NCBI RefSeq assembly: GCF_023554555.1
Contig: NZ_JAMJWC010000002.1
Location: 868,001-932,000, forward strand
Source of the DNA: Sphingobacterium sp. lm-10
GTDB lineage: Bacteria > Bacteroidota > Bacteroidia > Sphingobacteriales > Sphingobacteriaceae
Direction of reading: 5' to 3'
Length of the DNA stretch: 64,000 bases
Part shown: in pieces, positions 9,289 through 18,369 of the stretch
Layout of the letters: each line of letters opens with the position of its first letter
Numbering within the stretch: the first letter of the stretch is position 1
Notes under the pieces: model-generated
The model's input: only the letters and a program-made list of their open reading frames with translations
What the model was told of the DNA's origin: nothing
The model's database searches: none
Made by a program: the position numbers and the translations under genes

Positions 9289-12200
9289 ATGAACTATAGT
9301 AAAATTAATAATTGGCTGGGTTGGTTATGTGCAGCCATAGCGACGCTTACCTATGTATTGACTGCTGAGCGCACGACGAGCTGGTGGGACACAGGCGAGT
9401 TTATCGCATCTGCTTACAAAATGCAGATTGTACACCAACCTGGAGCACCATTATTTTTAATGATTCAGAATATCTTCGGGAATTTAGCCATGGGTGACGT
9501 TACGCGCATTGCTTTTTGGATGAATTTTGGATCAGCGGTGTGTAGCGGACTCACCATCCTTTTTCTATTTTGGAGTATTACCGCGCTAGCCAAGAAAATA
9601 TATACTCGCTCGTATCAGGATCAAGAAGTTTCAAAATTAGCGATGGTTCGTATTATGGGAGCAGGAGCGGTTGGTGCATTGGCCTATACCTTCTCGGATA
9701 CGTTCTGGTTTTCTGCTGTGGAGTCGGAAGTATACGCCATGTCGTCTTTATGTACAGCAGTGGTATTTTGGGCAATTCTCAAATGGGAAGCAGTGGCAGA
9801 CGAACCCGGCGCAGATCGTTGGTTGATCCTGATTGCTTACATTATGGGACTTTCCATCGCCGTCCATTTACTGAACCTATTGGTGATTCCTGCAATCGCT
9901 TTAGTTATCTATTTTAGAAGAACGCAACTTGTGACCACTAAGGGAGTGGTAAAAGCTTTGTCGATCGGCGTGTTGATTCTTGCATTTGTATTGTGGGGAG
10001 TTATCCAGTTTTCCATTAAGTTTGCCGCCTACTTTGACCTGTTTTTTGTAAACAGCCTTGGCCTAGGCTTTGGTACTGGTGCTGCGTTTTTTGCTATACT
10101 AGTTATAAGTTTATTGATCTACGGTATCTGGCATTCTGTAAAAGCAGCTAAGCCAATACTCAATATCGCCCTCGTGTCCTTAGGTTTTATCCTTTTTGGA
10201 TATAGTTCATTTGCCATGATCGTGATTCGGGCAAAAGCAAATCCATCGCTTAATAACAGTGATCCAGATAATGCGTTTACTTTTTTAAGCTACCTGAACC
10301 GGGAACAATATGGTGATGAGCCGTTGCTGAAAGGAAAATACTTTGATGCTAAGCCAATAGACGTATTCGAAGCCGGTAAAGTATATCGTAGAGATGGTGA
10401 TCGCTATGTTGTGGCACGCACCAAGACGAAATATAGTTACGATAGGGAAACGCTGTTTCCGCGTATCTATTCGGATCGGCATGCGCATGCTTACAGAGAC
10501 TTTTTGGGGCTAGGCCCAGATGAGCAACCCACGATGGTGGATAATTTGAAGTTTTTCTTTGGATACCAGATCGGGCATATGTACAGTCGTTATTTTATGT
10601 GGAATTTTGTGGGTCGCCAAAATGATATACAAGGGCAGACCTCCTACACCGAGGGTAATTGGATCTCTGGAATCAAACCCATTGATAATATGCGTTTGGG
10701 AGGGCAGTATGACTTACCTACTTCCGAACTAGAAAACTCTGCACGTAATACTTATTTCTTTTTGCCATTAATTCTAGGGTTGATTGGAGCCATCTGGCAT
10801 TTCAAATACAAACAACGCGATGCGGGAGTAGTCGGTTTATTGTTCTTTTTTACTGGCTTGGCTATTGTACTTTACCTCAATCAGTCGCCATTACAACCTC
10901 GGGAACGGGATTACGCCTATGCCGGCTCGTTTTATGCCTTCTGTATATGGATAGGTTTTGGCGTGATCGGTATTGCGGAATTTCTTTCAAAAAAAATAAA
11001 TCCGAAAACAGCAGGCTATATTGCCCTTGGTGTTTCTTTAGTAGGGGCACCGGTACTATTGGTGAGCCAAAACTGGGATGATCACGATCGTTCAGAAAAA
11101 TTCCTGGCGCGCGACATGGCTAAAAATTACTTAGAATCGTGTGCACCTAATGCGATTCTCTTTACCTACGGTGATAATGATACCTATCCACTTTGGTACC
11201 TGCAGGAGGTAGAAGGTTTCCGTACCGATATTCGGGTGGTTAACTTAAGCTTGTTGAGTTCAGATTGGTATATGAAGCAGATGATGTACCCAGTCAACGA
11301 TGCAGCTGCCTTACCGATCAACATTGATCCTGATAAAGTAAAAGACGGCGTAAGAGACGTTATTTATTACCAAGACCATCAAATTCCGGAATATATCGAT
11401 ATTCAAAATATTTTGGCCATCATGCTTTCCGATAACCGCCAAAATATGGTGCCATTGCAAAATGGAGAATACGTGAATCTGTTGCCAACCAAAAAGATGC
11501 AACTACAGGTGGATCGGGATGCGGTATTAGCCAATAATGTCGTGCCTAAGAAATGGCAAGATGCAATCGTAGACACCATGCAATGGGATTACAGTATGGA
11601 ATACGTGAGTCGTGCAGAACTCTCTATCCTTTCTATTCTGGAAAACAACAATTGGGAGCGTCCAATTTACTTTACGACCACCACGCCGGGCGATAATTAC
11701 ATCGGGCTGGATCGCTACTTGGTTTCGGAAGGCTTTGCCTTACGCCTGATGCCGGTTGCTTTATCCCAATCCGAAGACATGGGAGGACCTGTGTCCAATG
11801 CGGAGCAGGTGTACGACAATATCATGAATAAATATGCGTGGGGTAATATTGCCCACTCATCTTATCTGGATCCAGATTCTTATCGCTATATCAGTATGTA
11901 TGCGGGTAGTATTTTTGGAGAGACTGCGCAAGATCTTATGCTTATGGGCGAAAAACAGAAAGCAAAAGATATCGTGAATAATGCCTATGCTAATCTGCCC
12001 AACAGGGTTTATTCAATGGGAGAAGTATTGAGTTACGTGCCCTTGGTAGATGTAATGTATCAAGTAGGAGAGTCGACAAAGGCTAATGAGATTGTAAAAC
12101 GCAATCTAAAATATGTGCGGGAAAACCTACATTATTATATGGCGGTAGCCGAAACCAAACCTAATCTGGAATATAGAAACATGCGTTTCGGACTGGCGTC

Positions 12201-12303
12201 TATTCAACGTTATCAAAATCTATTGAAAACAGCCAATCAGAAAGAATTGCTTGCAGAAGCCGATAAATTATTCGAATCGTACAAATACTTGTACGGAGAG
12301 TAA
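9289..12303 (+). CDS. DUF2723 multi-spanning membrane protein, GT-C-type glycosyltransferase family
   Basis: A 1004-residue inner-membrane protein. The first helix is followed by the loop RTTSWWDTGEFIASAYK with acidic residues D34 and E37, where GT-C enzymes such as protein O-mannosyltransferases carry their catalytic Asp, and then HQPGAPLFLM. About 12 hydrophobic segments fill residues 10-320 and 490-600, followed by a soluble C-terminal part of about 380 residues with a helical-repeat-like end. DUF2723 is related to the animal O-mannosyltransferase TMEM260, and Bacteroidota do O-glycosylate exported proteins, so a role in protein or surface-glycan glycosylation is likely but inferred. Single gene with its own terminator; length is typical of the family. 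Confidence 0.85.
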   Translation: MNYSKINNWLGWLCAAIATLTYVLTAERTTSWWDTGEFIASAYKMQIVHQPGAPLFLMIQNIFGNLAMGDVTRIAFWMNFGSAVCSGLTILFLFWSITALAKKIYTRSYQDQEVSKLAMVRIMGAGAVGALAYTFSDTFWFSAVESEVYAMSSLCTAVVFWAILKWEAVADEPGADRWLILIAYIMGLSIAVHLLNLLVIPAIALVIYFRRTQLVTTKGVVKALSIGVLILAFVLWGVIQFSIKFAAYFDLFFVNSLGLGFGTGAAFFAILVISLLIYGIWHSVKAAKPILNIALVSLGFILFGYSSFAMIVIRAKANPSLNNSDPDNAFTFLSYLNREQYGDEPLLKGKYFDAKPIDVFEAGKVYRRDGDRYVVARTKTKYSYDRETLFPRIYSDRHAHAYRDFLGLGPDEQPTMVDNLKFFFGYQIGHMYSRYFMWNFVGRQNDIQGQTSYTEGNWISGIKPIDNMRLGGQYDLPTSELENSARNTYFFLPLILGLIGAIWHFKYKQRDAGVVGLLFFFTGLAIVLYLNQSPLQPRERDYAYAGSFYAFCIWIGFGVIGIAEFLSKKINPKTAGYIALGVSLVGAPVLLVSQNWDDHDRSEKFLARDMAKNYLESCAPNAILFTYGDNDTYPLWYLQEVEGFRTDIRVVNLSLLSSDWYMKQMMYPVNDAAALPINIDPDKVKDGVRDVIYYQDHQIPEYIDIQNILAIMLSDNRQNMVPLQNGEYVNLLPTKKMQLQVDRDAVLANNVVPKKWQDAIVDTMQWDYSMEYVSRAELSILSILENNNWERPIYFTTTTPGDNYIGLDRYLVSEGFALRLMPVALSQSEDMGGPVSNAEQVYDNIMNKYAWGNIAHSSYLDPDSYRYISMYAGSIFGETAQDLMLMGEKQKAKDIVNNAYANLPNRVYSMGEVLSYVPLVDVMYQVGESTKANEIVKRNLKYVRENLHYYMAVAETKPNLEYRNMRFGLASIQRYQNLLKTANQKELLAEADKLFESYKYLYGE

Positions 12304-12317
12304 TCGTGTTTCCGATA

Positions 12318-12358
12318 CAAAAAAGCCTGCTGGATAATTTTATCCAGCAGGCTTTTTT
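12318..12358 (+). terminator. terminator of the DUF2723 gene
   Basis: Strong hairpin: arms about 12325-12336 and 12341-12352 (GCCTGCTGGATA/TATCCAGCAGGC, 4-nt loop), extended by an A run before it and seven T's after it. Confidence 0.92.
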
Positions 12359-12429
12359 GTTTTTCTGCCCTAAAACTACTATCTATGGATAGAGATTAGC
12401 TATAATTGCTAAATTCAACTGAACTATAT

Positions 12430-13563
12430 ATGAAACAAGAAAATGCGATTTGGCTGATGAGTTCGGCATATGATACGTTAAATCAACAACAGTTGATCGA
12501 GAAAGCAGTTGATCTGGGCGTGCAGGGTATAGACCTCTGTGTATTCCGGACGGACAGTGATCGTACAGATCATACGGCGACGCATTTAGCCTATCAATCT
12601 TTTGATGCGGAGGATGCAGCGAAGCTAATCGAACTTTTCAATAAGAACGAATTAAGGATGTCGCTTGGTGCATTTGATAATATGATCGGAGGAGAAGCCA
12701 GTGAACGTATTAAGAATCAAAATCATCTGTTGCGCTTAATCCGTATTGCGCATTTGTTAGGAGGTGATGCTAATGACATCATCGTGGGTACATTCGTTGG
12801 TTATAACCATGAATTGGGTAGTATGGAAGACGGGTTTCAGCGAAATCTGGACGAGTACAAACGCGTATTTGCGCCTATCGTGAAATATGCGGAAGACTTA
12901 GGCGTTACTATCGCTTATGAAAACTGCCCGATGGAAGGATGGCGCTCAGCGCGGTATACGTCTACGTTCAATAATTTGTCTGGCGTACTAGCTGCGCGTA
13001 AATTAATGTATGCGCTAATAGATAGCCCAGCACATGGGGAGATCTACGATCCTTCGCACGATATATGGCAAAATACAAATCCAGTATCCGTTATTCAGCA
13101 CACGGAAATCTCTCGCCTGAAACGCATACATGTTAAGACCACACGTAACCTGCATAACGCTGCAAGAATTCAGTGGGGGGGCATGTATCCCATGCAGCAG
13201 GTAGAAGCATCACTGGCTGAACGAGCGGGTGTTTCTATTCCTAAAAATGATTGGGATAGACACCATTACGAGGCGATGCTTCCTGGGTTTGGTGGGAGCG
13301 ATCACATGGATTGGAATGCATTTACCACTACGTTAAAGGAACTAGGGTACGATGGTGTATATGAAATTGAGAACGAAGCCAAAAACTCCAAAGATACCGG
13401 CATAGGGGCAGCTGTCGACCAAGGAATCAAATCTTGTGTGAATTATCTGTCGCCGTTGTTATGGCCGCTGAGTGAAGAAGGATACGTACGTCCTGTACAT
13501 GTACCCTTACAACAATTAACGGCCAAGAATGTGGCCGTAGTAGAGATGAAAGATTTAGCGTAG
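12430..13563 (+). CDS. sugar phosphate isomerase/epimerase family protein (AP-endonuclease-2-like TIM barrel)
   Basis: A 377-residue cytosolic protein of the xylose-isomerase-like TIM-barrel superfamily. Strand/loop signatures are visible: KAVDLGVQGIDLCV near the N-terminus, a metal-ligand Glu in TIAYENCPMEGW, a DPSHDIWQ segment (Asp and His ligands), KRIHVKTTRN, and a C-terminal YEIENEAKN with a further Glu ligand. Such proteins isomerise or epimerise sugars and polyols; the substrate cannot be read from sequence. I start at the ATG at 12430 rather than at an in-frame TTG 24 bp upstream. The stop codon directly abuts the stop of the convergent response-regulator gene, with no spacer or terminator. 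Confidence 0.82.
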   Translation: MKQENAIWLMSSAYDTLNQQQLIEKAVDLGVQGIDLCVFRTDSDRTDHTATHLAYQSFDAEDAAKLIELFNKNELRMSLGAFDNMIGGEASERIKNQNHLLRLIRIAHLLGGDANDIIVGTFVGYNHELGSMEDGFQRNLDEYKRVFAPIVKYAEDLGVTIAYENCPMEGWRSARYTSTFNNLSGVLAARKLMYALIDSPAHGEIYDPSHDIWQNTNPVSVIQHTEISRLKRIHVKTTRNLHNAARIQWGGMYPMQQVEASLAERAGVSIPKNDWDRHHYEAMLPGFGGSDHMDWNAFTTTLKELGYDGVYEIENEAKNSKDTGIGAAVDQGIKSCVNYLSPLLWPLSEEGYVRPVHVPLQQLTAKNVAVVEMKDLA

Positions 13564-14202
13564 TTACTCTTCGTTTAATTTAAAAAGTTCAATGAGTTCT
13601 GGGATATTGTTGACGTTCAGCTTTTCGAAAACTCTGCTTTTATAGGTGGAGACTGTCGAAGAGCTGAGCTGCAACACATTGGAAACTTCCAGAATGCCTA
13701 AGCCATCAATAAGGTGTTTGGCAACGTCCATTTCACGATTAGAGAGCTTTAAAAGTGGGTTAATTTTTTCTACTTCAGTCTTGTTAGAAATCAGTTTCTG
13801 AATGTACAAGTTTCGCACTGTATCAGACATGTACTTACCTCGCTCTTGTACGCTTTGTATGGCGATCTTCAAGTCATCCATCGCTGTATTTTTATTCAGA
13901 TACCCACAAGCTCCTTCCTGAATATAGCGTAGCGCATACAAGTGCTCGTCATAAGATGAGAATACCAATATCTTGAGTTCCGGCTGTATTTGCAGAATCT
14001 CTTTAATTACCCGAATATTATTACCACCAGGCATATTGATGTCCAATAGGAGTAAATCAAATGGTTGTTTGGTTATGTATTGATAGACTTCTTCATAAGT
14101 CTCTGCCTGCAATATGAGGGCATTTTTTATCAATCCTGAAATAATAACGGAGGCGCCCAGCCTCACGATACTATGGTCATCTGCAATCAATATATTTCTC
14201 AT
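13564..14202 (-). CDS. NarL/FixJ-family response regulator (REC + LuxR HTH)
   Basis: A 212-residue two-domain regulator. The receiver domain (residues 1-120) has the acidic pair D8-D9, the phospho-acceptor D54 in LLLLDINMPGG, the switch Ser81 and the conserved Lys103. The LuxR-type HTH covers about 148-205 (LSNREMDVAKHLIDGLGILEVSNVL and the recognition helix STVSTYKSRVFEKL). No histidine kinase is next to it, so it is an orphan here. It ends exactly at the stop of the convergent epimerase gene (zero intergenic bases), so read-through antisense transcripts are expected unless one uses a terminator inside the other. Confidence 0.92.
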   Translation of the reverse strand: MRNILIADDHSIVRLGASVIISGLIKNALILQAETYEEVYQYITKQPFDLLLLDINMPGGNNIRVIKEILQIQPELKILVFSSYDEHLYALRYIQEGACGYLNKNTAMDDLKIAIQSVQERGKYMSDTVRNLYIQKLISNKTEVEKINPLLKLSNREMDVAKHLIDGLGILEVSNVLQLSSSTVSTYKSRVFEKLNVNNIPELIELFKLNEE

Positions 14203-14334
14203 CTGGCGTAAGATCCAAGCAAACTGTAAATCACTGCAATTTAATGAAATCTTTATAAGATAAGCGGCTATTTATAAAATACTCGTGCTAAGGATAAAAA
14301 AACATAGCCATCCCATATTTTTTTCCTAGAGTGC

Positions 14335-14364
14335 TTTGTAATGTCAAAAATATATACAACTTTG
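14335..14364 (+). promoter_or_regulatory. putative promoter of mscL
   Basis: TTTG (14335-14338), 18 nt, CAACTTTG (14357-14364), 7 of 8 bases of the TAnnTTTG motif counted from its first T. It is 41 bp before the mscL start; spacing is one base short of the usual range. Confidence 0.45.
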
Positions 14365-14404
14365 TATCGATATAATTTATTTTTTGATCTAAATCATTCT
14401 AATC

Positions 14405-14815
14405 ATGGGGATTTTAAAAGAGTTTAGAGAATTCGCATTACGTGGCAACGTCATCGACTTGGCGGTCGGTGTTGTCATTGGTGGCGCTTTCGGTAAAATT
14501 GTGACCTCACTTGTTGATGATATTATCATGCCTCCGATCGGATTTATTACTGGTGGCGTAGATTTTTCTCAGTTACGCTACATCATTCGGGAGGCGAATG
14601 AAGCGGAAGGTGTAGCTCAGGTGGCTATTACATACGGTAACTTCGTGAATGTGGTGATCCAGTTTATGATCATCGCCTTTTGTATATTTATGGTAATTAA
14701 AGGTCTCAATTCTTTGAAAAAGAAAGAGGAGATCAAAGAAGACAACGCTTTGCCAGTGCCTACTAAGGAAGAAGTGCTGCTTACAGAGATCCGTGATATC
14801 CTTAAAAACAAGTAG
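14405..14815 (+). CDS. mscL: large-conductance mechanosensitive channel
   Basis: Inner-membrane pentameric emergency valve that opens under hypo-osmotic shock. The 136-residue protein has the amphipathic N-terminal helix [18 protein letters not shown], the pore-lining first helix [26 protein letters not shown], a short periplasmic loop with an acidic REANEAEG stretch, the second helix and a charged C-terminal helix. Length is normal. Single gene with its own upstream promoter-like element. Confidence 0.96.
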   Translation: MGILKEFREFALRGNVIDLAVGVVIGGAFGKIVTSLVDDIIMPPIGFITGGVDFSQLRYIIREANEAEGVAQVAITYGNFVNVVIQFMIIAFCIFMVIKGLNSLKKKEEIKEDNALPVPTKEEVLLTEIRDILKNK

Positions 14816-14873
14816 GGGATTGATTGCAGGAACAAAGATTATCCATCTATATTGGAAAAAAGTAAAGGATTAA

Positions 14874-14905
14874 TTTGTATTATTTCGATTTAAGCTTTAC
14901 TTTTG
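14874..14905 (+). promoter_or_regulatory. promoter of the rpmH-rnpA-yidD cluster
   Basis: TTTG (14874-14877), 20 nt, TACTTTTG (14898-14905): full match to the Bacteroidota consensus. Expected start of transcription is near 14912, about 55 nt before rpmH. Confidence 0.8.
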
Positions 14906-14947
14906 CATTCCTGTTTTAGAGGAACATAGGATTTAAATCGAAATAAT
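14879..14947. repeat. 15-bp perfect inverted repeat bracketing the rpmH promoter
   Basis: ATTATTTCGATTTAA (14879-14893) and its exact reverse complement (14933-14947), separated by 39 nt that contain the -7 box. The left arm is in the promoter spacer, upstream of the expected transcription start, so it is more likely a DNA-level operator than an RNA hairpin. Confidence 0.8.
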
Positions 14948-14966
14948 TAAGCATATATAGAGCGTC

Positions 14967-15125
14967 ATGAAAAGAACATTTCAGCCATCGCAGCGGAAAA
15001 GAAGAAACAAACATGGTTTCAAAGAGCGTATGAGTACAGCCAATGGCAAAAGAGTATTGGCATCTCGTAGAGCTAAAGGAAGAAAACGCCTTACTGTATC
15101 TGACGAGTACCGTCACAAAGGATAA
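14967..15125 (+). CDS. rpmH: 50S ribosomal protein L34
   Basis: A 52-residue basic protein beginning [18 protein letters not shown] and containing the invariant [19 protein letters not shown] segment, the hallmark of L34. Followed 57 bp later by rnpA, the classical pairing: the ribosomal protein and the RNase P protein are made from one transcript. Its promoter at 14874-14905 is bracketed by an inverted repeat. Confidence 0.97.
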   Translation: MKRTFQPSQRKRRNKHGFKERMSTANGKRVLASRRAKGRKRLTVSDEYRHKG

Positions 15126-15182
15126 GGGCTGTTGTAGCCGGTTTGTGTCCGTGCTTCGTGATCTTACTGATAGATTCTCCGG

Positions 15183-15593
15183 ATGCAAATGAATACTTTT
15201 AAGAAAGAAGAACGATTGTGTAGCGTCAGACTTATTCAGAGTCTGTTTCACAGTGGTTCTTCTTTTGTTGTATATCCGTTTCGGGTGGTATGCCATTTCG
15301 AAGATCGAGATGTGGGCAGTGCTCAGGTGCTTATCTCTGTTTCCAAACGGCGATTTAAACTCGCTGTTACCAGAAATCGCATCAAAAGACGGATGAGAGA
15401 AGCATACCGATTGGAAAAAAGTGCTACGTTGTATCCTTTCGTAGAAAAGCGCAACTTGTATCTGGCATTTGCTCTCCAGTATATTGGTAGGCCCGAAGAA
15501 GCTACCGTATCGCTTCTACGAGAAAAGTTGATTACAGTGTTTAAAAAACTCCAACATGAGAGCGATCGCTTGGATCAGCACCTATCTGATTAA
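15183..15593 (+). CDS. rnpA: ribonuclease P protein component
   Basis: Protein cofactor of RNase P, which matures the 5' ends of tRNAs. The 136-residue protein has the family signature [20 protein letters not shown] (RNR motif) after ISVSKR, the binding surface for the RNA subunit. Start at 15183; a second ATG two codons later (15189) is equally possible. It overlaps the downstream yidD by 38 bp, which fits translational coupling in the rpmH-rnpA-yidD cluster. Confidence 0.95.
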   Translation: MQMNTFKKEERLCSVRLIQSLFHSGSSFVVYPFRVVCHFEDRDVGSAQVLISVSKRRFKLAVTRNRIKRRMREAYRLEKSATLYPFVEKRNLYLAFALQYIGRPEEATVSLLREKLITVFKKLQHESDRLDQHLSD

Positions 15594-15810
15594 GATTCCG
15601 TTGCAGTTCGTCTTCATCGGCATCATTCGCTTTTATCAAATTTTCATCTCTCCTTTTCTGGGAGCCAATTGCAGATACACACCAACCTGTTCACAGTATG
15701 GTAAAGAAGCCATCTTAAAGTACGGCCCTTTTAAAGGCGGTTGGTTGGCTGCCAAACGGATTGCACGATGTCATCCTTGGGGAGGGCACGGACCGGATCC
15801 TGTGCCATAA
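15556..15810 (+). CDS. yidD: membrane protein insertion efficiency factor YidD
   Basis: Small 84-residue protein that assists YidC-dependent insertion of inner-membrane proteins. The signature [16 protein letters not shown], then [10 protein letters not shown] and [13 protein letters not shown] with its three conserved cysteines, identifies the family. An amphipathic N-terminal helix anchors it to the membrane. It overlaps rnpA and is followed after 22 bp by tsaB. Confidence 0.95.
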   Translation: MRAIAWISTYLIKIPLQFVFIGIIRFYQIFISPFLGANCRYTPTCSQYGKEAILKYGPFKGGWLAAKRIARCHPWGGHGPDPVP

Positions 15811-15832
15811 CTGTTCGATAAATTATTCTAGC

Positions 15833-16540
15833 ATGTCAGATCAACACTATATTCTTTGTATTGAAACCGCTACATCAACCTGCTCCGTGTCGCTGAGTAA
15901 TAGGCAAGAGCTGTTGGGGTTAAGAGAAGCGCGTGAGCCAAACATGCATGCTTCTGCATTGACGGTTTTTATCCAGGAGTTAGTAGCTGATTGTGGTATC
16001 ACGTTTGATTCCATTTCTGCGGTAGCTGTTAGCAAAGGACCGGGATCTTATACTGGATTGCGTATCGGTGTCTCTGTGGCTAAAGGACTTTGTTATGCCT
16101 TAGATATTCCCTTGATATCAGTAAATTCTTTGCTGGCTATGGCACAAGGCTATTTGACGGACAATGCAGAACTGGGGAAAAACCTAGTGCTTTGTCCTAT
16201 GATCGATGCGCGACGCATGGAAGTTTACGTGGCAGCATTTGATACCCACTTGAAGGAGCTGGAAGAAACCAAGGCCTTAATCGTTGATGAATCTTCTTTT
16301 AGCCATTGGACGAAAAAAGGATATTTCGTTGTGCTTTTTGGTACAGGAGCAGATAAGTTAGGTGCTTTATTTGGCGAGCATAACGAGATTGAAGTCGTAT
16401 TAGGTTTTCAAAACTCTGCGGCTCACATGATGCCTTTGGCGTGGCAAAAATATAATAACCAATCTTTTGAGGATATTGCCTATTTCGAGCCCTTTTACTT
16501 AAAAGACTTTGTGGCTACTACGCCTAAAAAAATGTTCTAG
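15833..16540 (+). CDS. tsaB: tRNA N6-threonylcarbamoyladenosine biosynthesis protein TsaB
   Basis: Partner of TsaD in making t6A37 on ANN-reading tRNAs. The 235-residue protein has the ASKHA-fold start ILCIETATSTCSVSL, the N-terminal HASALTVFIQEL segment and the SKGPGSYTGLRIGVSVAKGL loop typical of TsaB. I start at MSDQHYILC (15833), 22 bp after yidD; a longer in-frame extension would overlap yidD and is unlikely. Cytosolic. Last gene of the cluster, convergent with corA. Confidence 0.93.
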   Translation: MSDQHYILCIETATSTCSVSLSNRQELLGLREAREPNMHASALTVFIQELVADCGITFDSISAVAVSKGPGSYTGLRIGVSVAKGLCYALDIPLISVNSLLAMAQGYLTDNAELGKNLVLCPMIDARRMEVYVAAFDTHLKELEETKALIVDESSFSHWTKKGYFVVLFGTGADKLGALFGEHNEIEVVLGFQNSAAHMMPLAWQKYNNQSFEDIAYFEPFYLKDFVATTPKKMF

Positions 16541-16570
16541 TGTGCTTTCGTAGCTTAGAGAGCGCCACCA

Positions 16571-17476
16571 CTATAGCCAGCGTTTCTTTTTAAACCAGAT
16601 ATAGATCGCCATCGATACTAAAAGCATAAAAAGCAAAATTCCGGGATACCCATATTTCCAGTCCAGCTCAGGCATACTTTCAAAATTCATTCCATACACA
16701 CCGACGATGAAAGTGAGTGGCATAAAGAAGACCGATATAATCGTCAGCGTTCGCATGATCTCATTGGTATGGTTCGATTCTATGTTGAAATACATAGCTA
16801 ATAGTTGAGAGGTATTCTCTGCCAGGTTGCGATACAGTGAATCTGTTCTTTTGTATAAATCGTGCAGGTTACGATGGTAGGTGCTTACACGTTCTGGAAT
16901 GTGAAAATATTCCACCAAATCCTGATACAAGGTAAGGATGATTCGAATCAAATCGATCTGCCTTTTGAGGTAATACAGCTTCTTCATGAATGGTTTGCGC
17001 CTGCTGTGTAGAAATACAAACTCCTCATATTGATCAATCTTGTCAGAGAAGGTATGTATAACCTCGTGTTCAAACGTTTTTAAAGCTTGCGACACCAATA
17101 GGTTGATGACATTTTTGGTGCCCTTTAGTTTCGTGTTATCAACAGGTGCCTGTTTGATCTTATCTAGCCACTCAATTTGTGCTCTATGCACCGTGATGAT
17201 GAATTTATCACTATAGAAGATAGAAATTCTATCCGTTAGTTCGACCAGTATGTCTGAGTGCTCCGGATATTTTTCCGCAATAGAGCGAAGTATCAAAAAT
17301 TCATAATCAGGATACACCTCGATTTTGGGTAGGTGGCCTACCTCTAAGCAGTTTCGTACAGAAGATTCGTGCAGATTATAACGTTTGGTCAATTCGTCAA
17401 AATCACCAGAGCTGGGATGAGTGATGTCGTACCAATCAAACCCATTCACTTCACTGGATAAAACATGTTGTATCAT
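16571..17476 (-). CDS. corA: CorA-type magnesium/cobalt channel
   Basis: Inner-membrane divalent cation channel, about 301 residues. The cytosolic alpha/beta domain and long stalk helix are followed by two C-terminal membrane helices with the selectivity signature YGMNFES after the first helix (TIISVFFMPLTFIVGVYGMN). I start at MIQHVLSSEVNGFDW (17476): an upstream in-frame start would include the terminator at 17525-17552. No magnesium riboswitch is recognisable in the 100 bp before it. It follows the OmpH-like gene on the same strand but behind that gene's terminator. Confidence 0.93.
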   Translation of the reverse strand: MIQHVLSSEVNGFDWYDITHPSSGDFDELTKRYNLHESSVRNCLEVGHLPKIEVYPDYEFLILRSIAEKYPEHSDILVELTDRISIFYSDKFIITVHRAQIEWLDKIKQAPVDNTKLKGTKNVINLLVSQALKTFEHEVIHTFSDKIDQYEEFVFLHSRRKPFMKKLYYLKRQIDLIRIILTLYQDLVEYFHIPERVSTYHRNLHDLYKRTDSLYRNLAENTSQLLAMYFNIESNHTNEIMRTLTIISVFFMPLTFIVGVYGMNFESMPELDWKYGYPGILLFMLLVSMAIYIWFKKKRWL

Positions 17477-17524
17477 CGGGTTAATGTTTTTGGAAGGTAC
17501 GCAGTTCTGTGCAGGTATACAAAA

Positions 17525-17552
17525 AAACCTGCAAGGCTCATGCCTTGCAGGT
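17525..17552 (-). terminator. terminator of the OmpH-like gene
   Basis: A 12-bp perfect hairpin (17525-17536 and 17541-17552, AACCTGCAAGGC/GCCTTGCAGGTT, 4-nt loop) with a run of T on the minus strand, between the OmpH-like gene and the true corA start. Confidence 0.9.
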
Positions 17553-17579
17553 TCTGTTATCAAAAACGATTAAAATCGT

Positions 17580-18194
17580 TTATTTCTTCTGATCCGCATT
17601 TTTCTTCTTGTAATCCGCATTTAGACCATTTACTACTTGTGTAGTGATGTCTAACTTTGAATCTGCATAAAGAACGCTTGGGTTTTTCTGTGAGTAGGTC
17701 AATACTAAGGTATATCCGTGCTCGCTAGCGTGTTTTTTCAAGTATTCCGTGATGGCAGTGTAGACATTTCCAAATTCAGTCGCCTCATCCTGCGCTAAAG
17801 AAGAAGAAGCATTCTGATCTAATCTTCCTAGCTCATCTTGTTTACGAGCCAAACGCTCTTCGGTAGCTTGACGCTCTGAAGCGCTCATTGTATTGATTTT
17901 TTGCTGATAATCAGCCACTTCGCGCTGGAATGCCTGTCCTTTGGACTGCAAGTCAGTTTGTGCTTTTTTGACCTTAGCTTCTAACTTTGTTCTAATCTCT
18001 TTGTAGTATTCGTATTTCTCAGCCAAAGTATCAGAGTTAACGTATACAATCTTCTCTGCTTTTACGTCGGTAGCGCTGGCGACAGCGGTAGAGTCATTCG
18101 TAGAAGTGGAGGTCTTGTTATCACCTTTTTGGTTACAAGAGGCAAGTGCTGCGGCAGCGACGATAGCCATTGCCAATTTTGTCCATGTGTTCAT
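17580..18194 (-). CDS. OmpH/Skp-family lipoprotein
   Basis: Periplasmic chaperone-like protein of the OmpH family, which binds unfolded outer-membrane proteins. 204 residues from MNTWTKLAMA (18194); an in-frame upstream Met would spoil the signal peptide. The lipobox is ALASC, so it is a lipoprotein, followed by a Thr/Ser/Asp-rich linker. The core starts with the family's IVYVNSDTLAEKYEYYKEIR, then a long coiled-coil (about residues 60-140: KLEAKVKKAQTDLQSKGQAF and following) and ends in the LVLTYSQKNPSVLYADSKLDIT region and ITTQVVNGLNADY, as in Skp. The charged DQKK tail is unremarkable. Own terminator downstream, upstream region shared with gyrB. Confidence 0.9.
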   Translation of the reverse strand: MNTWTKLAMAIVAAAALASCNQKGDNKTSTSTNDSTAVASATDVKAEKIVYVNSDTLAEKYEYYKEIRTKLEAKVKKAQTDLQSKGQAFQREVADYQQKINTMSASERQATEERLARKQDELGRLDQNASSSLAQDEATEFGNVYTAITEYLKKHASEHGYTLVLTYSQKNPSVLYADSKLDITTQVVNGLNADYKKKNADQKK

Positions 18195-18303
18195 GCTCAA
18201 TTCAATTTTCAATTCAACAAGCAAACCTAACATAAAAAATGATAAAACACTAATCTATCCGTTACTTTGATGCCGAAAACCCCTTCTTAAGCCGTTTTTT
18301 TAC

Positions 18304-18335
18304 CTTGTCAATACGGGTGTTTTTTCGTATTTTTG
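18304..18335 (+). promoter_or_regulatory. promoter of gyrB
   Basis: CTTG (18304-18307), 20 nt, TATTTTTG (18328-18335): the -7 box fits TAnnTTTG exactly, the -33 box in three of four bases. It lies 34 bp before the gyrB start. Confidence 0.65.
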
Positions 18336-18369
18336 ATAGATAATTTCAAGAAGTCTTTAAGTATATTTC

